From the NCBI RefSeq assembly GCF_037974355.1, contig NZ_CP150235.1:4278001-4342000 (forward strand): 64,000 nucleotides of DNA, read 5' to 3'. This document shows, piece by piece, positions 1-8,073 of this stretch (within the stretch, counting starts at the first letter, position 1; the number at the start of each line of letters is the position of its first letter). The notes below the pieces were generated by a model. That model was not told the origin of the DNA, ran no database searches, and saw only the letters and a list, made by a program, of their open reading frames with translations. The position numbers and the translations under genes are program-made. The DNA comes from Paenibacillus sp. FSL R5-0517 (GTDB taxonomy: Bacteria > Bacillota > Bacilli > Paenibacillales > Paenibacillaceae).

Positions 1-69
1 GTAAGCCACAGTTCCAAAGAAGCAAGTCAGTCTGCTGAAACAGACTGTAAGACTTTTGAAGTAAAATAA
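1..69 (+). CDS. possible C-terminal end of an upstream protein (partial)
   Basis: From base 1 one + frame is open until a TAA at 67-69, giving about 22 hydrophilic residues ending in FEVK. The other two + frames are closed by stops early. A rho-independent terminator follows at 91-118, as expected just after a gene end. The product cannot be identified from so short a tail, and the frame could be open by chance. Confidence 0.35.
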   Translation, partial: VSHSSKEASQSAETDCKTFEVK

Positions 70-90
70 GTAATCTCTTGTAATTCCCTA

Positions 91-118
91 AAGGAGCCCT
101 TACCGGTTCCTTTTTTCT
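91..118 (+). terminator. rho-independent terminator
   Basis: AAGGAGCC (91-98) pairs with GGTTCCTT (105-112, one G-U pair) and is followed by a T run to 116. It ends transcription coming from the left edge and insulates the Fur-controlled gene that follows. Confidence 0.7.
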
Positions 119-137
119 TTGTCTATTGTAACAAGAA

Positions 138-152
138 TGATAATTATTATCA
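138..152 (+). promoter_or_regulatory. Fur box upstream of the HpaB-type monooxygenase
   Basis: TGATAATTATTATCA is a perfect 7-1-7 inverted repeat (TGATAAT-N-ATTATCA), the Bacillus Fur operator core. It lies 119 bp before the start codon at 271, so iron repression of that gene is inferred. No clear -35/-10 pair could be fixed around it. Confidence 0.85.
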
Positions 153-195
153 AGCCCTAATCTGTAAAAATCCTTCTCACCTCTTAAATGCACAT

Positions 196-240
196 TGGAC
201 AGATCACCTACGTACACTACGTAAGAAGTCAATCTGCCCA
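196..240 (+). repeat. nested inverted repeat in the hpaB-like leader
   Basis: TGGACAGAT (196-204) is nearly complementary to ATCTGCCCA (232-240), with one mismatch. Between them TACGTA occurs twice (209-214 and 218-223), separated by 3 bases. The transcript could fold into a two-part hairpin about 20 nt ahead of the RBS. There is no T run, so it is not a terminator. It may be an mRNA-stability or regulatory structure. Confidence 0.45.
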
Positions 241-270
241 TGAACGATTAGAACCAAGAGGTGAATAACA

Positions 271-1728
271 ATGCCTGTTAAAAGTGGCACACAGTATCGT
301 GAACGAATTGATGCACAATCCGTCCCTTGCTGGTACAAAGGTAACCTTATTACTGGAAAACGCTCTGAACATGTAGCATTTGCTGGTTTAATGGAGACTC
401 AGATGTACATGTATGATCTGCAATCTGACCCTAAATTTACGGAAACGATGACGTATGCCTCTCCGGCCGATGGAAAACCTGTGGGCATATCCTTCCTTCC
501 CCCAACCAGTGCCGACGACCTCCGCAAACGACGGGAAGGGATGAATATCTGGGCAAATGTCCATCATGGCTTTCTTGGACGCTCACCCGATTACATGAAT
601 ACAGCCATCATGTCCTTTTACACAGGTGCCGATCTTCTGAACGAATTGTCTCCCCAATATGCAGAAAATCTCAAGAATTATTATGCCTACTGCCGTGATC
701 ATGATATTACGCTATCTCATGCCTTCATTCAGCCTTATGCCAGCAAAATGTCAGGGCAATTGGATGCCACTGAGGATGCTATTGCCGCAAAAGTCGTAGA
801 TCGTACCGAAGAAGGTCTCATTATTAGCGGAGCATTTATGATGGCTACACAAGCGGCCACTTCGGATGAGATTTTTGTCTATCCGTCACCTTCTCCTGCC
901 CCATTTGATGACGAAAATCCATTTGCTTTCTCTTTTGCTGTCCCCAATGATCTTCCAGGAATCAGTCTGGTATGCAGGGATACCTATGCAGCCGAATCTC
1001 ACACCAACTATCCACTGAGTTCCAGATATGAAGAAATGGACAATATCGTTATCTTTGACCGGGTACTCGTTCCACATGAACGAATATTTTTTGCAGGAAG
1101 TGAGGAGATGTCCTCACGTCTCTTCAGTGGTAGTAACTTTCATATTCACGCAGGTCATCAGGTATTGTGTCGTTATATTGCCAAGACGGAATTTGTCCTC
1201 GGTACAATTCAGCTTCTCACGGATACTCTCGATCTGAATACGGAAGCACATGTTATTGAGAAAACTGCACGTCTGTTCGCAGGTCTTGAATCATTAAAAG
1301 CATTGGCTTTGGCTGCGGAGGCAGGTGCGATACCAGATGGAAGAGGATTTGTATTACCTGCACCCAAACCATTGATGGCAGCCAATCTTCTTTTCCCGAA
1401 ACTTTATCCTGAGATGATTGAAACTCTGCAACTTTTGGGTTCGAGTGGGGTAATTATGATCCCTCAGGAAGAAGAGTTTCAATCCGATATCGCCCCTTCA
1501 TTGAATATCTATCTGAAAGGGAACGATATGGCTTCTTATGAACGCAACGCTCTGTTCCGTCTGATCTGGGAACTTGGGGCTGGATCATTCGGAGGCAGAC
1601 AGACTCAATTCGAACGATTCTTTTTTGGCAATGTCCTTACCGTATCCAATCGATTATACTCCGTATATAACAAAGATCAGACAAATCGTAAGCTCGTTCG
1701 TGATTTTCTAACCAATACCAGCAAATAA
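271..1728 (+). CDS. HpaB-family flavin-dependent monooxygenase (4-hydroxyphenylacetate 3-hydroxylase-like)
   Basis: A 485-residue protein of the length and pattern of the large oxygenase component of two-component FADH2-dependent phenol hydroxylases. It has the conserved N-terminal opening SGTQYRERI, the RKRRE stretch (85-89) and GRSPDYMN (103-110), and a long helical C-terminal half. Such enzymes ortho-hydroxylate phenols to catechols using reduced flavin from a partner reductase. The ATG has a good RBS (GAGGTGA, 259-265). A perfect Fur box upstream implies induction by iron starvation, unusual for a catabolic hydroxylase. PvcC-type members of the family act in chromophore or siderophore-like synthesis, so a catechol-making or chelator-modifying role is possible. 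No HpaC-type reductase is adjacent; the convergent operon supplies a flavodoxin and a nitroreductase. The substrate is unknown. Confidence 0.85.
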   Translation: MPVKSGTQYRERIDAQSVPCWYKGNLITGKRSEHVAFAGLMETQMYMYDLQSDPKFTETMTYASPADGKPVGISFLPPTSADDLRKRREGMNIWANVHHGFLGRSPDYMNTAIMSFYTGADLLNELSPQYAENLKNYYAYCRDHDITLSHAFIQPYASKMSGQLDATEDAIAAKVVDRTEEGLIISGAFMMATQAATSDEIFVYPSPSPAPFDDENPFAFSFAVPNDLPGISLVCRDTYAAESHTNYPLSSRYEEMDNIVIFDRVLVPHERIFFAGSEEMSSRLFSGSNFHIHAGHQVLCRYIAKTEFVLGTIQLLTDTLDLNTEAHVIEKTARLFAGLESLKALALAAEAGAIPDGRGFVLPAPKPLMAANLLFPKLYPEMIETLQLLGSSGVIMIPQEEEFQSDIAPSLNIYLKGNDMASYERNALFRLIWELGAGSFGGRQTQFERFFFGNVLTVSNRLYSVYNKDQTNRKLVRDFLTNTSK

Positions 1729-1746
1729 GAGAACCAAAGATTCATT

Positions 1747-2313
1747 TTATACCAGATGGTCATAGACCGTCATCAGTTCAGAGGCCGGTCTGCTTGCATC
1801 GACATCCCGCAATCCAGGCTGGTCTCCGTAACCGATATGGAATACACCTAACACCTTCTCTGCACTTGTCAAACCCATCAGATTCATAAATACAGGATGT
1901 TGTTGATAATCATTGATCTTCCAGACAGCATTCAACCCCTGTTCCGCAGCCAGAATACTGAAACGTTTGCTCCAGGCTTTAGCCGCCAGAAGATTATCCT
2001 CACGGGCATTCACAGGCGCTACCACAACCAGATGGGTAGGGATCGCTTCCGTGTACTGATATGTAGCCCAATCGCCGTAACGATCAGCCAGATGGGGTGG
2101 ATAGCTCTGTCTGACCGCTTCCAAATATAGCTGTCGCCCTTCGCCTGCAAACAACATAAACCTCCAAGGTTCTGAACTCATCACATATAATGAAGGATCT
2201 GCTTCATCAAGCAACTTTCGTATAACCGATTGGGGTACTGGCAACGGACTGAATTCACAAGTTCCTGCACGTCTCTTGCTACTGCTTATATCTTGACTTA
2301 GACCAGTAGACAT
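1747..2313 (-). CDS. nitroreductase-family FMN oxidoreductase
   Basis: 188 residues with nitroreductase-fold hallmarks: a PVPQSVIRKLLDEA helix near residue 26, EPWRF (about 48-52) in place of the usual NxQPWRF, and a C-terminal VLGVFHIGYGD strand. Family members bind FMN and reduce quinones, nitro compounds or flavins with NAD(P)H. The normal APS..N FMN-contact motif is altered to DPSLYVMSS, so activity or substrate may differ from textbook nitroreductases. It is the last gene of a three-gene operon behind the Fur-controlled flavodoxin and starts 52 bp after the preceding stop. It ends 18 bp from the convergent monooxygenase, with no terminator visible between them. It could supply reduced flavin to that enzyme, which is inference only. 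Confidence 0.8.
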   Translation of the reverse strand: MSTGLSQDISSSKRRAGTCEFSPLPVPQSVIRKLLDEADPSLYVMSSEPWRFMLFAGEGRQLYLEAVRQSYPPHLADRYGDWATYQYTEAIPTHLVVVAPVNAREDNLLAAKAWSKRFSILAAEQGLNAVWKINDYQQHPVFMNLMGLTSAEKVLGVFHIGYGDQPGLRDVDASRPASELMTVYDHLV

Positions 2314-2365
2314 GGCAACTTTCCCTCCTCTATCTGCATGATATATCGTTATCCTTCAACCGCCT

Positions 2366-3172
2366 TCACATCAACCATGTTTTCTTCGGTTCAACGGCTT
2401 CCGTTCTCCAGCGATCTACCTCTTCGTGTATGCGCACTTTATCACGCGTTGTAAACTGTTCTGACTCCACCACTTCTGCTTGCGGCATGCTATCACGTAT
2501 CAAGTGAATGTAGTCCATGGAACGAATCAGAGACTGGCGTCCAGGGATGTACCTAATTTTGCGTCCTTCCAACAAGCAGTGTATCTCGATCATCCCCGGT
2601 AATTTTCCGAAAGCTTCCCAGCAGAATGCACTGACCATATGCTGAAACGCCTCAACTACGTTCGGATCATGGACAACCATATATTTCTGAATAAGCAGCG
2701 AATCCCATCCTTCTGGTTGCCAGGCCGCCTGAAATATCATCGACAAATGCATGGATAATGAAGGTAACTCCGTTCTCCACTGTTCAAATAGAATGGCTGG
2801 ATGCTTCAGATCATCGTTCATTGCAATGGCGAGTGACAATTCATCCGTGATCTTGCTCTTCACATCCCAGTAATGGAGTACCGATTCGAAACCATCTGTC
2901 TTTCTGGGCCACCACTTCTCAAGTAAATACTGTACGGGTACTTCTTTGCGAACATCGGGGTCCAAGCTATAAAAGGCATTAACCGCATGGCTCACCGCAT
3001 ATTGTACACGGTGCCTCCATTGCAGTGGAGGACGCTGCTCAGACACGGGTTCAGGGCGGATGAACCGGTCTGGGCTGCGCAGCATTTCTTCCAATCTGTA
3101 ATCTTCAAGCAAGCGGACAGGAAGGTCATTCCTTCCGACCGGCATCGCCGCCTGAATATTATGTCTTAACAT
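2366..3172 (-). CDS. conserved protein of unknown function in the flavodoxin operon (possibly YkuO-like)
   Basis: 268 residues, soluble, rich in Trp, His and Arg, with no signal peptide or membrane segment. It begins 5 bp after the flavodoxin stop codon, so the two are almost certainly co-transcribed under the same Fur box. In Bacillus subtilis the Fur-regulated ykuNOP operon has an uncharacterised protein (YkuO) next to flavodoxins. The position, and the size as I recall it, fit that protein, but I assign this by context rather than by recognised motifs. I could not identify a catalytic motif. A partner or maturation role for the flavodoxin during iron starvation is a guess. Confidence 0.65.
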   Translation of the reverse strand: MLRHNIQAAMPVGRNDLPVRLLEDYRLEEMLRSPDRFIRPEPVSEQRPPLQWRHRVQYAVSHAVNAFYSLDPDVRKEVPVQYLLEKWWPRKTDGFESVLHYWDVKSKITDELSLAIAMNDDLKHPAILFEQWRTELPSLSMHLSMIFQAAWQPEGWDSLLIQKYMVVHDPNVVEAFQHMVSAFCWEAFGKLPGMIEIHCLLEGRKIRYIPGRQSLIRSMDYIHLIRDSMPQAEVVESEQFTTRDKVRIHEEVDRWRTEAVEPKKTWLM

Positions 3173-3177
3173 GATCT

Positions 3178-3630
3178 TTAGGACACCTGTAATCCGGCAG
3201 CAGCAAAGCGTTTGCCAAAGTCACGGCATGAATCCTTCTCCTGCTCAAGCGGACTGTATTCTATTTTTAACATCTCTGGAGAAACCTCCGCCCCACGCTC
3301 TTGCAGCTTGGCAGCAGCGAGATCAACTGCACCACAGAACTGCTCATACGAGGTATCACCACTTCCGAACACCGCGGCTCTCTTCCCGCTCAAGTCAAGC
3401 TCATCTAGCTCTTCATAGAAATCCAGGAATTCATCTGGCAACTCCCCGTCTCCCCAAGTGTAGACGCCAATCATGAATCCGTCATAGTCCAATACATCGG
3501 ATGCATTACAATCCGTTACGGATTTCAGATCTGCCTCGTGTCCTCCCTGTGTAATTCCTTCCACAATCAGTTCTGCAATTTCTTCTGTATTTCCCGTCAT
3601 GCTCGCATAAGCCACTAACAATTTAGCCAT
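3178..3630 (-). CDS. flavodoxin, short-chain, iron-repressed
   Basis: 150 residues, the normal size of a short-chain flavodoxin. The FMN phosphate loop SMTGNTE is at residues 10-16. The aromatic FMN-contact loops are YTWGDGELP (near 57-65) and FGSGDTSYEQFCGA (near 88-101). Flavodoxin replaces ferredoxin as a low-potential electron carrier when iron is scarce. A perfect Fur box sits in the spacer of a strong promoter upstream, matching that role and resembling YkuN/YkuP of B. subtilis. It heads the operon with the 268-residue unknown protein and the nitroreductase. A likely electron donor is the ferredoxin/flavodoxin-NADP reductase at 19568-20590, itself downstream of a Fur box. Confidence 0.95.
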   Translation of the reverse strand: MAKLLVAYASMTGNTEEIAELIVEGITQGGHEADLKSVTDCNASDVLDYDGFMIGVYTWGDGELPDEFLDFYEELDELDLSGKRAAVFGSGDTSYEQFCGAVDLAAAKLQERGAEVSPEMLKIEYSPLEQEKDSCRDFGKRFAAAGLQVS

Positions 3631-3702
3631 CTATTTTTCCCTCACTTTAATTGGATCATGTTAATATTCTCTCCGAAGAAAGAATGAATTTGAATTAACA
3701 AA

Positions 3703-3732
3703 ATCATATGTGATAATGATTATCATTGTCAA
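3703..3732 (-). promoter_or_regulatory. flavodoxin operon promoter with Fur box in the spacer
   Basis: On the minus strand TTGACA (3732-3727) and TATGAT (3708-3703) are 18 bp apart, a near-consensus sigma-A promoter. The spacer holds TGATAATGATTATCA (3711-3725), a perfect 7-1-7 Fur operator, and 18 of 19 bases of the classic Fur box (3712-3730). Bound Fur-Fe(II) would block RNA polymerase directly. Confidence 0.92.
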
Positions 3733-3922
3733 ATTAAATTTTGATTATCTCTGTTTTTCAATATATGGCGCACATTGGATTTCAACACAGCTAAACATCC
3801 TTCACCCTTTTAAGGTCCGATGTCATACCTTCCTCCAATGATCCCGTCCCCCAACTGGCGTACAAGCCCTTTTTTGTTGTACAATAGTATCCAAATGACT
3901 TTTGAAGGATGGATAAATCATT

Positions 3923-4786
3923 ATGTACGTAGCTAAGAATTGGAAGGACTATGAAGTAATCGATACAGGAGGCGGCGAGAAACTGGAGCGTTGGGGAGAT
4001 GTGATTTTACGCAGACCCGATCCACAGATTATTTGGCCCCTTGAGCAAGAAACCAATGAATGGCGTCAAGTGCATGGTCACTATCATCGCAGCTCTTCCG
4101 GTGGCGGTAACTGGGATATGAAAAAGCCCATTCCCGAGCGCTGGACGATCGGATACGAAAACCTGAAATTCCACATTAAACCTACCAGCTTCAAGCATAC
4201 TGGCCTGTTCCCTGAACAAGCTGCCAACTGGAGCTGGATGATGGATAAAATCTCCAATGCAGGACGCCCTATTTCTGTCTTGAACCTGTTTGCCTATACA
4301 GGCGGTGCAACGGTAGCCGCAGCTTACGCAGGCGCTTCTGTCGTGCATGTGGATGCAGCTAAAGGCATGGTTCAATGGGCCAAGGAAAATGTTCAATTAT
4401 CCGGACTGGCTGATCGCCCTGTTCGTTTTATTACAGATGATGTATTCAAATTCGTACAACGGGAGCAACGGCGTGGAAATCGTTATGACGCCATTATCAT
4501 GGACCCTCCTTCTTATGGCCGTGGTCCGAATGGAGAGACATGGAAACTGGAAGAGAACCTTTATCCATTCTTGAAATCATGTATGACAATCCTGTCGGAT
4601 AATCCATTATTCATGCTGGTTAACTCCTACACCACGGGTATCTCCTCCACGGTTCTGCGTAACATGTTAACCATGACAATGTCTGCTCAGTACGGTGGTG
4701 ACATTACTGCAGGTGAAATCGGGCTGCCGATCACACGCAGTGGTCTTGATCTGCCTTGTGGTATTCTGGGCCGTTGGGAGTCCTAA
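3923..4786 (+). CDS. class I SAM-dependent methyltransferase, RlmI/RlmK-type domain
   Basis: 287 residues. After an N-terminal beta-rich region that ends near the HIKPTSFKHTGLFPEQ element, a Rossmann methyltransferase core follows. The SAM loop FAYTGG is at 123-128, an acidic ribose contact lies in VVHVDAAKG, and the catalytic DPPSYG motif is at about 194-199. This is the C-terminal module of 23S rRNA m5C/m2G methyltransferases (RlmI/RlmL-K type), without their PUA or THUMP domain. The substrate is therefore probably rRNA but unproven. The pseudouridine synthase gene starts 2 bp after its stop, so the two form an RNA-modification pair. Confidence 0.85.
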   Translation: MYVAKNWKDYEVIDTGGGEKLERWGDVILRRPDPQIIWPLEQETNEWRQVHGHYHRSSSGGGNWDMKKPIPERWTIGYENLKFHIKPTSFKHTGLFPEQAANWSWMMDKISNAGRPISVLNLFAYTGGATVAAAYAGASVVHVDAAKGMVQWAKENVQLSGLADRPVRFITDDVFKFVQREQRRGNRYDAIIMDPPSYGRGPNGETWKLEENLYPFLKSCMTILSDNPLFMLVNSYTTGISSTVLRNMLTMTMSAQYGGDITAGEIGLPITRSGLDLPCGILGRWES

Positions 4787-4788
4787 TC

Positions 4789-5520
4789 ATGTCAGAACAT
4801 CGGCATGATCATGATGCAATTCCGATTCTGTTTGAAGACAACCATCTATTAGGCATTACGAAGCCGGTCAATGTACCTACTCAGGAAGATGCATCAGGTG
4901 ATCCGGATTTGCTTACATTGCTGAAACAGGATCTGAAAGAACGATATAACAAACCTGGCAATGTCTATCTCGGGTTGGTACACCGACTTGATCGTCCTGT
5001 TGGAGGGGCAATGATCTTTGCCAAGACATCCAAGGCAGCTTCGAGATTGTCCGAGACAGTGCGGGGACGTCATTTCCGTAAAATATATGCGGCAGTTGTA
5101 CATGGCAAGCTGCCTGCACAACAGGGAACGTTAAAACATACGCTCCTGAAGGATGCACGCACGAATACTGTTACGGTTGTACCTAAGGGTACAGCTGGTG
5201 GTAAGGATGCCGTTCTCGATTACCGCGTTATTGGGGAGACAGACCTTTACAGCCTCGTCCATATCGAACTGCACACCGGCAGATCTCATCAGATTCGGGT
5301 GCAAATGAAAGAAGTCGGCTGCCCTCTGTACGGGGATCAGAAGTACGGTGCAAGCGTGAATAAACCCGGGCAACAGATTGCGCTATGGTCTGTGATTGCA
5401 GCCTTCCCCCATCCAGTTACCAAGGAAGAAGTTATTCTGCAATCCTTGCCTGCAAGAGAATTTCCTTGGGCGGAATGGCCTGCTGCAGTGTACCAAAAAG
5501 CTTTTGAACAACCTCTATAA
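4789..5520 (+). CDS. RluA-family pseudouridine synthase
   Basis: 243 residues from the ATG at 4789, which lies 2 bp after the methyltransferase stop with GGGAG ahead. The catalytic signature HRLDRP is at residues 65-70, with the nucleophilic Asp at 68. The downstream family motifs GRSHQIRVQM and CPLYGDQKYG are intact. Members isomerise uridine to pseudouridine in 23S rRNA or tRNA. There is no S4 domain at the N terminus, so it is a short RluA/RluC-type rather than full RluD. An upstream in-frame ATG at 4756 lies inside the previous gene and is less likely to be used. Confidence 0.9.
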   Translation: MSEHRHDHDAIPILFEDNHLLGITKPVNVPTQEDASGDPDLLTLLKQDLKERYNKPGNVYLGLVHRLDRPVGGAMIFAKTSKAASRLSETVRGRHFRKIYAAVVHGKLPAQQGTLKHTLLKDARTNTVTVVPKGTAGGKDAVLDYRVIGETDLYSLVHIELHTGRSHQIRVQMKEVGCPLYGDQKYGASVNKPGQQIALWSVIAAFPHPVTKEEVILQSLPAREFPWAEWPAAVYQKAFEQPL

Positions 5521-5551
5521 GTACACAGGATCAGGTTAGATCTGTCCATAC

Positions 5552-5592
5552 AACGTGTCGTTCAGATTCTGTATCTGACGACACGTTTTTTA
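5552..5592 (+). terminator. rho-independent terminator after the pseudouridine synthase
   Basis: AACGTGTCGT (5552-5561) pairs perfectly with ACGACACGTT (5578-5587), with an inner CAGAT/ATCTG stem and a T run to 5592. Confidence 0.85.
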
Positions 5593-5636
5593 ATATTTCC
5601 AGCTATAAGTCTAAGATACAGAGAGGAGACATTTTG

Positions 5637-5981
5637 ATGACCCCGTTTACCAAACAAGTCATTGCGATTATTGCGGCGATTCCAGAAGGTAAAGTGATGA
5701 CTTACGGTCAGATTGCAGCCCATGCCGGTAGTCCAAGAGCCGCGAGACAAGTCGTACGAATCCTCCACTCGATGAGCCGCAAGGAACGTCTGCCCTGGCA
5801 CCGTGTCGTCAACGCAAAAGGCGAAATCTCCATACCGGATGAACACTCGCGCATGATGCAGGAAACAGAACTGATTAGCGAAGGTGTGGAGTTCCAACTA
5901 AACGGAACCATTAATCTCAAACGGTTCGGACATGAGCCCGATCCTGTATTTCTTATCGATCCAACGATCCAGCCCGAATAA
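5637..5981 (+). CDS. alkyltransferase-like protein (ATL; MGMT family with Trp for Cys)
   Basis: 114 residues covering only the DNA-binding domain of O6-methylguanine-DNA methyltransferase: TYGQIAAHAGSPRAARQV, then the active-site region. The reactive PCHR motif reads PWHR (53-56), so the alkyl-accepting cysteine is replaced by tryptophan at 54. This is the signature of alkyltransferase-like proteins. They bind and flip O6-alkylguanine without repairing it and pass the lesion to nucleotide excision repair. The ATG at 5637 is preferred over the adjacent TTG at 5634, since AGGAG lies 8 bp ahead. The gene stands alone between two terminators. Confidence 0.9.
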   Translation: MTPFTKQVIAIIAAIPEGKVMTYGQIAAHAGSPRAARQVVRILHSMSRKERLPWHRVVNAKGEISIPDEHSRMMQETELISEGVEFQLNGTINLKRFGHEPDPVFLIDPTIQPE

Positions 5982-6009
5982 GATTCCTCTCTCCATATTT
6001 CAGCACACC

Positions 6010-6071
6010 AAAAAAGAGAACTCAGGCAGTTAGGGGCTACCCCTTTTCAACTGCTAGAGTTCTCTTTTTTT
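6010..6071. terminator. bidirectional rho-independent terminator
   Basis: AAAGAGAACTC pairs with GAGTTCTCTTT around an inner GCAGTT/AACTGC stem, with an A run on the left and a T run on the right. It serves both the ATL gene (+) and the convergent MFS exporter gene (-). Confidence 0.88.
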
Positions 6072-6090
6072 AGCTTTTATCTGATATTTG

Positions 6091-7602
6091 TTATGCGGTA
6101 GCCGTCGCTTTTTCCTGTTCTACAGTAACAGGTTCAACAGCTGGTTTCGTTTTACGAATAAAGAACGCCATAATTAAAGCAACCACGGTCATTCCGGTAG
6201 CCACGATGAATGCATAGTTAACACCATATATTGTTGCATCTGCTGTAGCAGCTATCATCGCTGTCTTATCAGTAGGATCAACCTGACCCGCAGCCACTGC
6301 ATCGGCCAGATGTGTTTTGAGCTTGCTGCTCATGATGGTAACGAGAATGGCTGTACCGATCGCTCCGGCAACCGTACGCAATGTGTTGGACATCGCTGTA
6401 CCATGCGCGTTCAGACGTTGAGGCAGTTGATTCAGACCTGCTGTCTGGATCGGCATCATCAGCATCGACATACCGAACATACGAGCCGTGTAGATAAACA
6501 TCATGTAACCGTAAGTCGTGTCGATGGCCAGACGACTCAGTCCAAATGTTGTAATTGCCGTAATGGCAAGACCTGCAACTGAAAGCCAGCGAGCGCCTAC
6601 CTTATCAAATATGCGACCCGTGATCGGAGACATGATCCCCATCAATATCGCACCAGGCATCATCAGAAGTCCTGATTCAATCGGTGAGAAACCACGAATG
6701 TTTTGCAGGAAAATTGGAAGCAGGATCATACCTGCAAACATCGCCATCGTCACAAGCATATTGATGATTGTCGTTAAAGAATACATATTGTACTTGAAAA
6801 TACGGAATTCAAGGAGCGGATGATCTGTTGTCAATTGACGAATAACGAACAGAATCAGGGAAATCGCACCTACCACGAGACATCCAATGACAATTGCACT
6901 GCCCCATCCATCAGTACCCGCATCACTAAATCCGTAAAGCAAACTACCAAAACCAAGTGTAGATAAAATAACGCCTGGATAATCCAGTTTAGGTCTGGAC
7001 TGGCGTGTTACGTTTTTGACAAAAGCAATACCAATTGCCGTTGCAATAATAGAGAATGGCAAGATGATGTAGAACAATAATCTCCAAGAATAGTGCTCAA
7101 CTACATAACCTGAAAGTGTAGGCCCAATCGCAGGAGCCAGAATCATCGCGATCCCCATGGTTCCCATGGCCTGACCACGTTTCTCAATCGGGAAGATGGT
7201 CAGGAATACAACGGTCATCAGAGGCATCAGGATACCTGCACCCGCAGCCTGAATGACACGACCCACCATCAGAATCGTAAAGGTTGGACTAAGACCACAG
7301 ACTAACGTCCCTATGGTAAAGAGAGTCATGGCTGTAATGAAAATTTGACGAGTTGAAAATTTCGCAATCAGATATGCCGTAACCGGAATCAGTACACCGT
7401 TGACGAGCATGTAACCCGTGGTTAACCATTGGGCTTTGTTTGCATTGATCGCGAGGTCTTCCATAATTTTAGGAAGAGCTACGTTCATCAGGGTTTGGTT
7501 CAGGAATGCCACGAAGGCACCAATTAACAATGCCGCTACAATCGGGCCTTTCTTGATGTTGTCCATCGCGGAGGATGGAGCTGCAGCAGTAGTCGTGCTC
7601 AT
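6091..7602 (-). CDS. MFS drug:H+ antiporter, DHA2 family (EmrB/QacA-like)
   Basis: 503 residues with about 14 hydrophobic segments, the topology of DHA2 exporters. Motif A-type loop residues (AKFSTRQIF) follow TM2, motif C (APAIGPTLSGYV) lies in TM5, and LPQRLNAHGTAMSNTLRTVAGAIG is the family's late conserved loop. Proton-driven export of lipophilic drugs or toxic metabolites is expected. Its ATG overlaps the stop of the upstream MarR gene by 4 bp (ATGA), so regulator and pump are translationally coupled, as in emrRAB-like loci. The short C-terminal tail is hydrophilic. Confidence 0.9.
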   Translation of the reverse strand: MSTTTAAAPSSAMDNIKKGPIVAALLIGAFVAFLNQTLMNVALPKIMEDLAINANKAQWLTTGYMLVNGVLIPVTAYLIAKFSTRQIFITAMTLFTIGTLVCGLSPTFTILMVGRVIQAAGAGILMPLMTVVFLTIFPIEKRGQAMGTMGIAMILAPAIGPTLSGYVVEHYSWRLLFYIILPFSIIATAIGIAFVKNVTRQSRPKLDYPGVILSTLGFGSLLYGFSDAGTDGWGSAIVIGCLVVGAISLILFVIRQLTTDHPLLEFRIFKYNMYSLTTIINMLVTMAMFAGMILLPIFLQNIRGFSPIESGLLMMPGAILMGIMSPITGRIFDKVGARWLSVAGLAITAITTFGLSRLAIDTTYGYMMFIYTARMFGMSMLMMPIQTAGLNQLPQRLNAHGTAMSNTLRTVAGAIGTAILVTIMSSKLKTHLADAVAAGQVDPTDKTAMIAATADATIYGVNYAFIVATGMTVVALIMAFFIRKTKPAVEPVTVEQEKATATA

Positions 7603-8045
7603 ATGTTGTTCATCTCTCTTCCTTGTAACTTTTCAATCATTTGACTATGAATTCTAAGTAGGTGCTCAAGGTCTTCCTTCGATATATCCAGAATGGGTGA
7701 CACTCTCTCCATCCACAGATGGTGGGTTTCCTGTTGGGCCTGCTCCCCTTTATCCGTGATCTGAAGTTTAACGGATCGGCGGTCAGCATCAGAACGTGTC
7801 CGAACGATATACTCGCCCTTGACGAGCCGCTCCACAACAGCACTCATGGAACTGCTGCCCATATGGCATAGCTCAGCTACTTCGTTGATGCCGATGGAAG
7901 GACGCTCCCTCAGGATGGATAACACCATAAACTGAATCGAAGTCAACTCGATCTCCTTGTTTTCATTCCAGAATGCTCGAAAAAGCATTTGATTCACTTG
8001 GCGGAACGAATTGATAATATAGAATACTTCATACGTATCAGTCAT
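7599..8045 (-). CDS. MarR-family transcriptional regulator of the DHA2 exporter
   Basis: 148 residues with the MarR winged helix: a recognition region PSIGINEVAELCHMGSSSMSAVVERLV (about 50-76) and the wing DRRSVKLQITDKG (about 90-102) with its conserved DxRS. It is the first gene of a two-gene operon with the exporter and probably represses both until a ligand binds. A perfect 20-bp palindrome at 8074-8093, between its promoter and start codon, is the obvious operator. AAGGGTGA provides the RBS. Confidence 0.93.
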   Translation of the reverse strand: MTDTYEVFYIINSFRQVNQMLFRAFWNENKEIELTSIQFMVLSILRERPSIGINEVAELCHMGSSSMSAVVERLVKGEYIVRTRSDADRRSVKLQITDKGEQAQQETHHLWMERVSPILDISKEDLEHLLRIHSQMIEKLQGREMNNI

Positions 8046-8073
8046 TGTTTCACCCTTTTACTTATGGAATATA

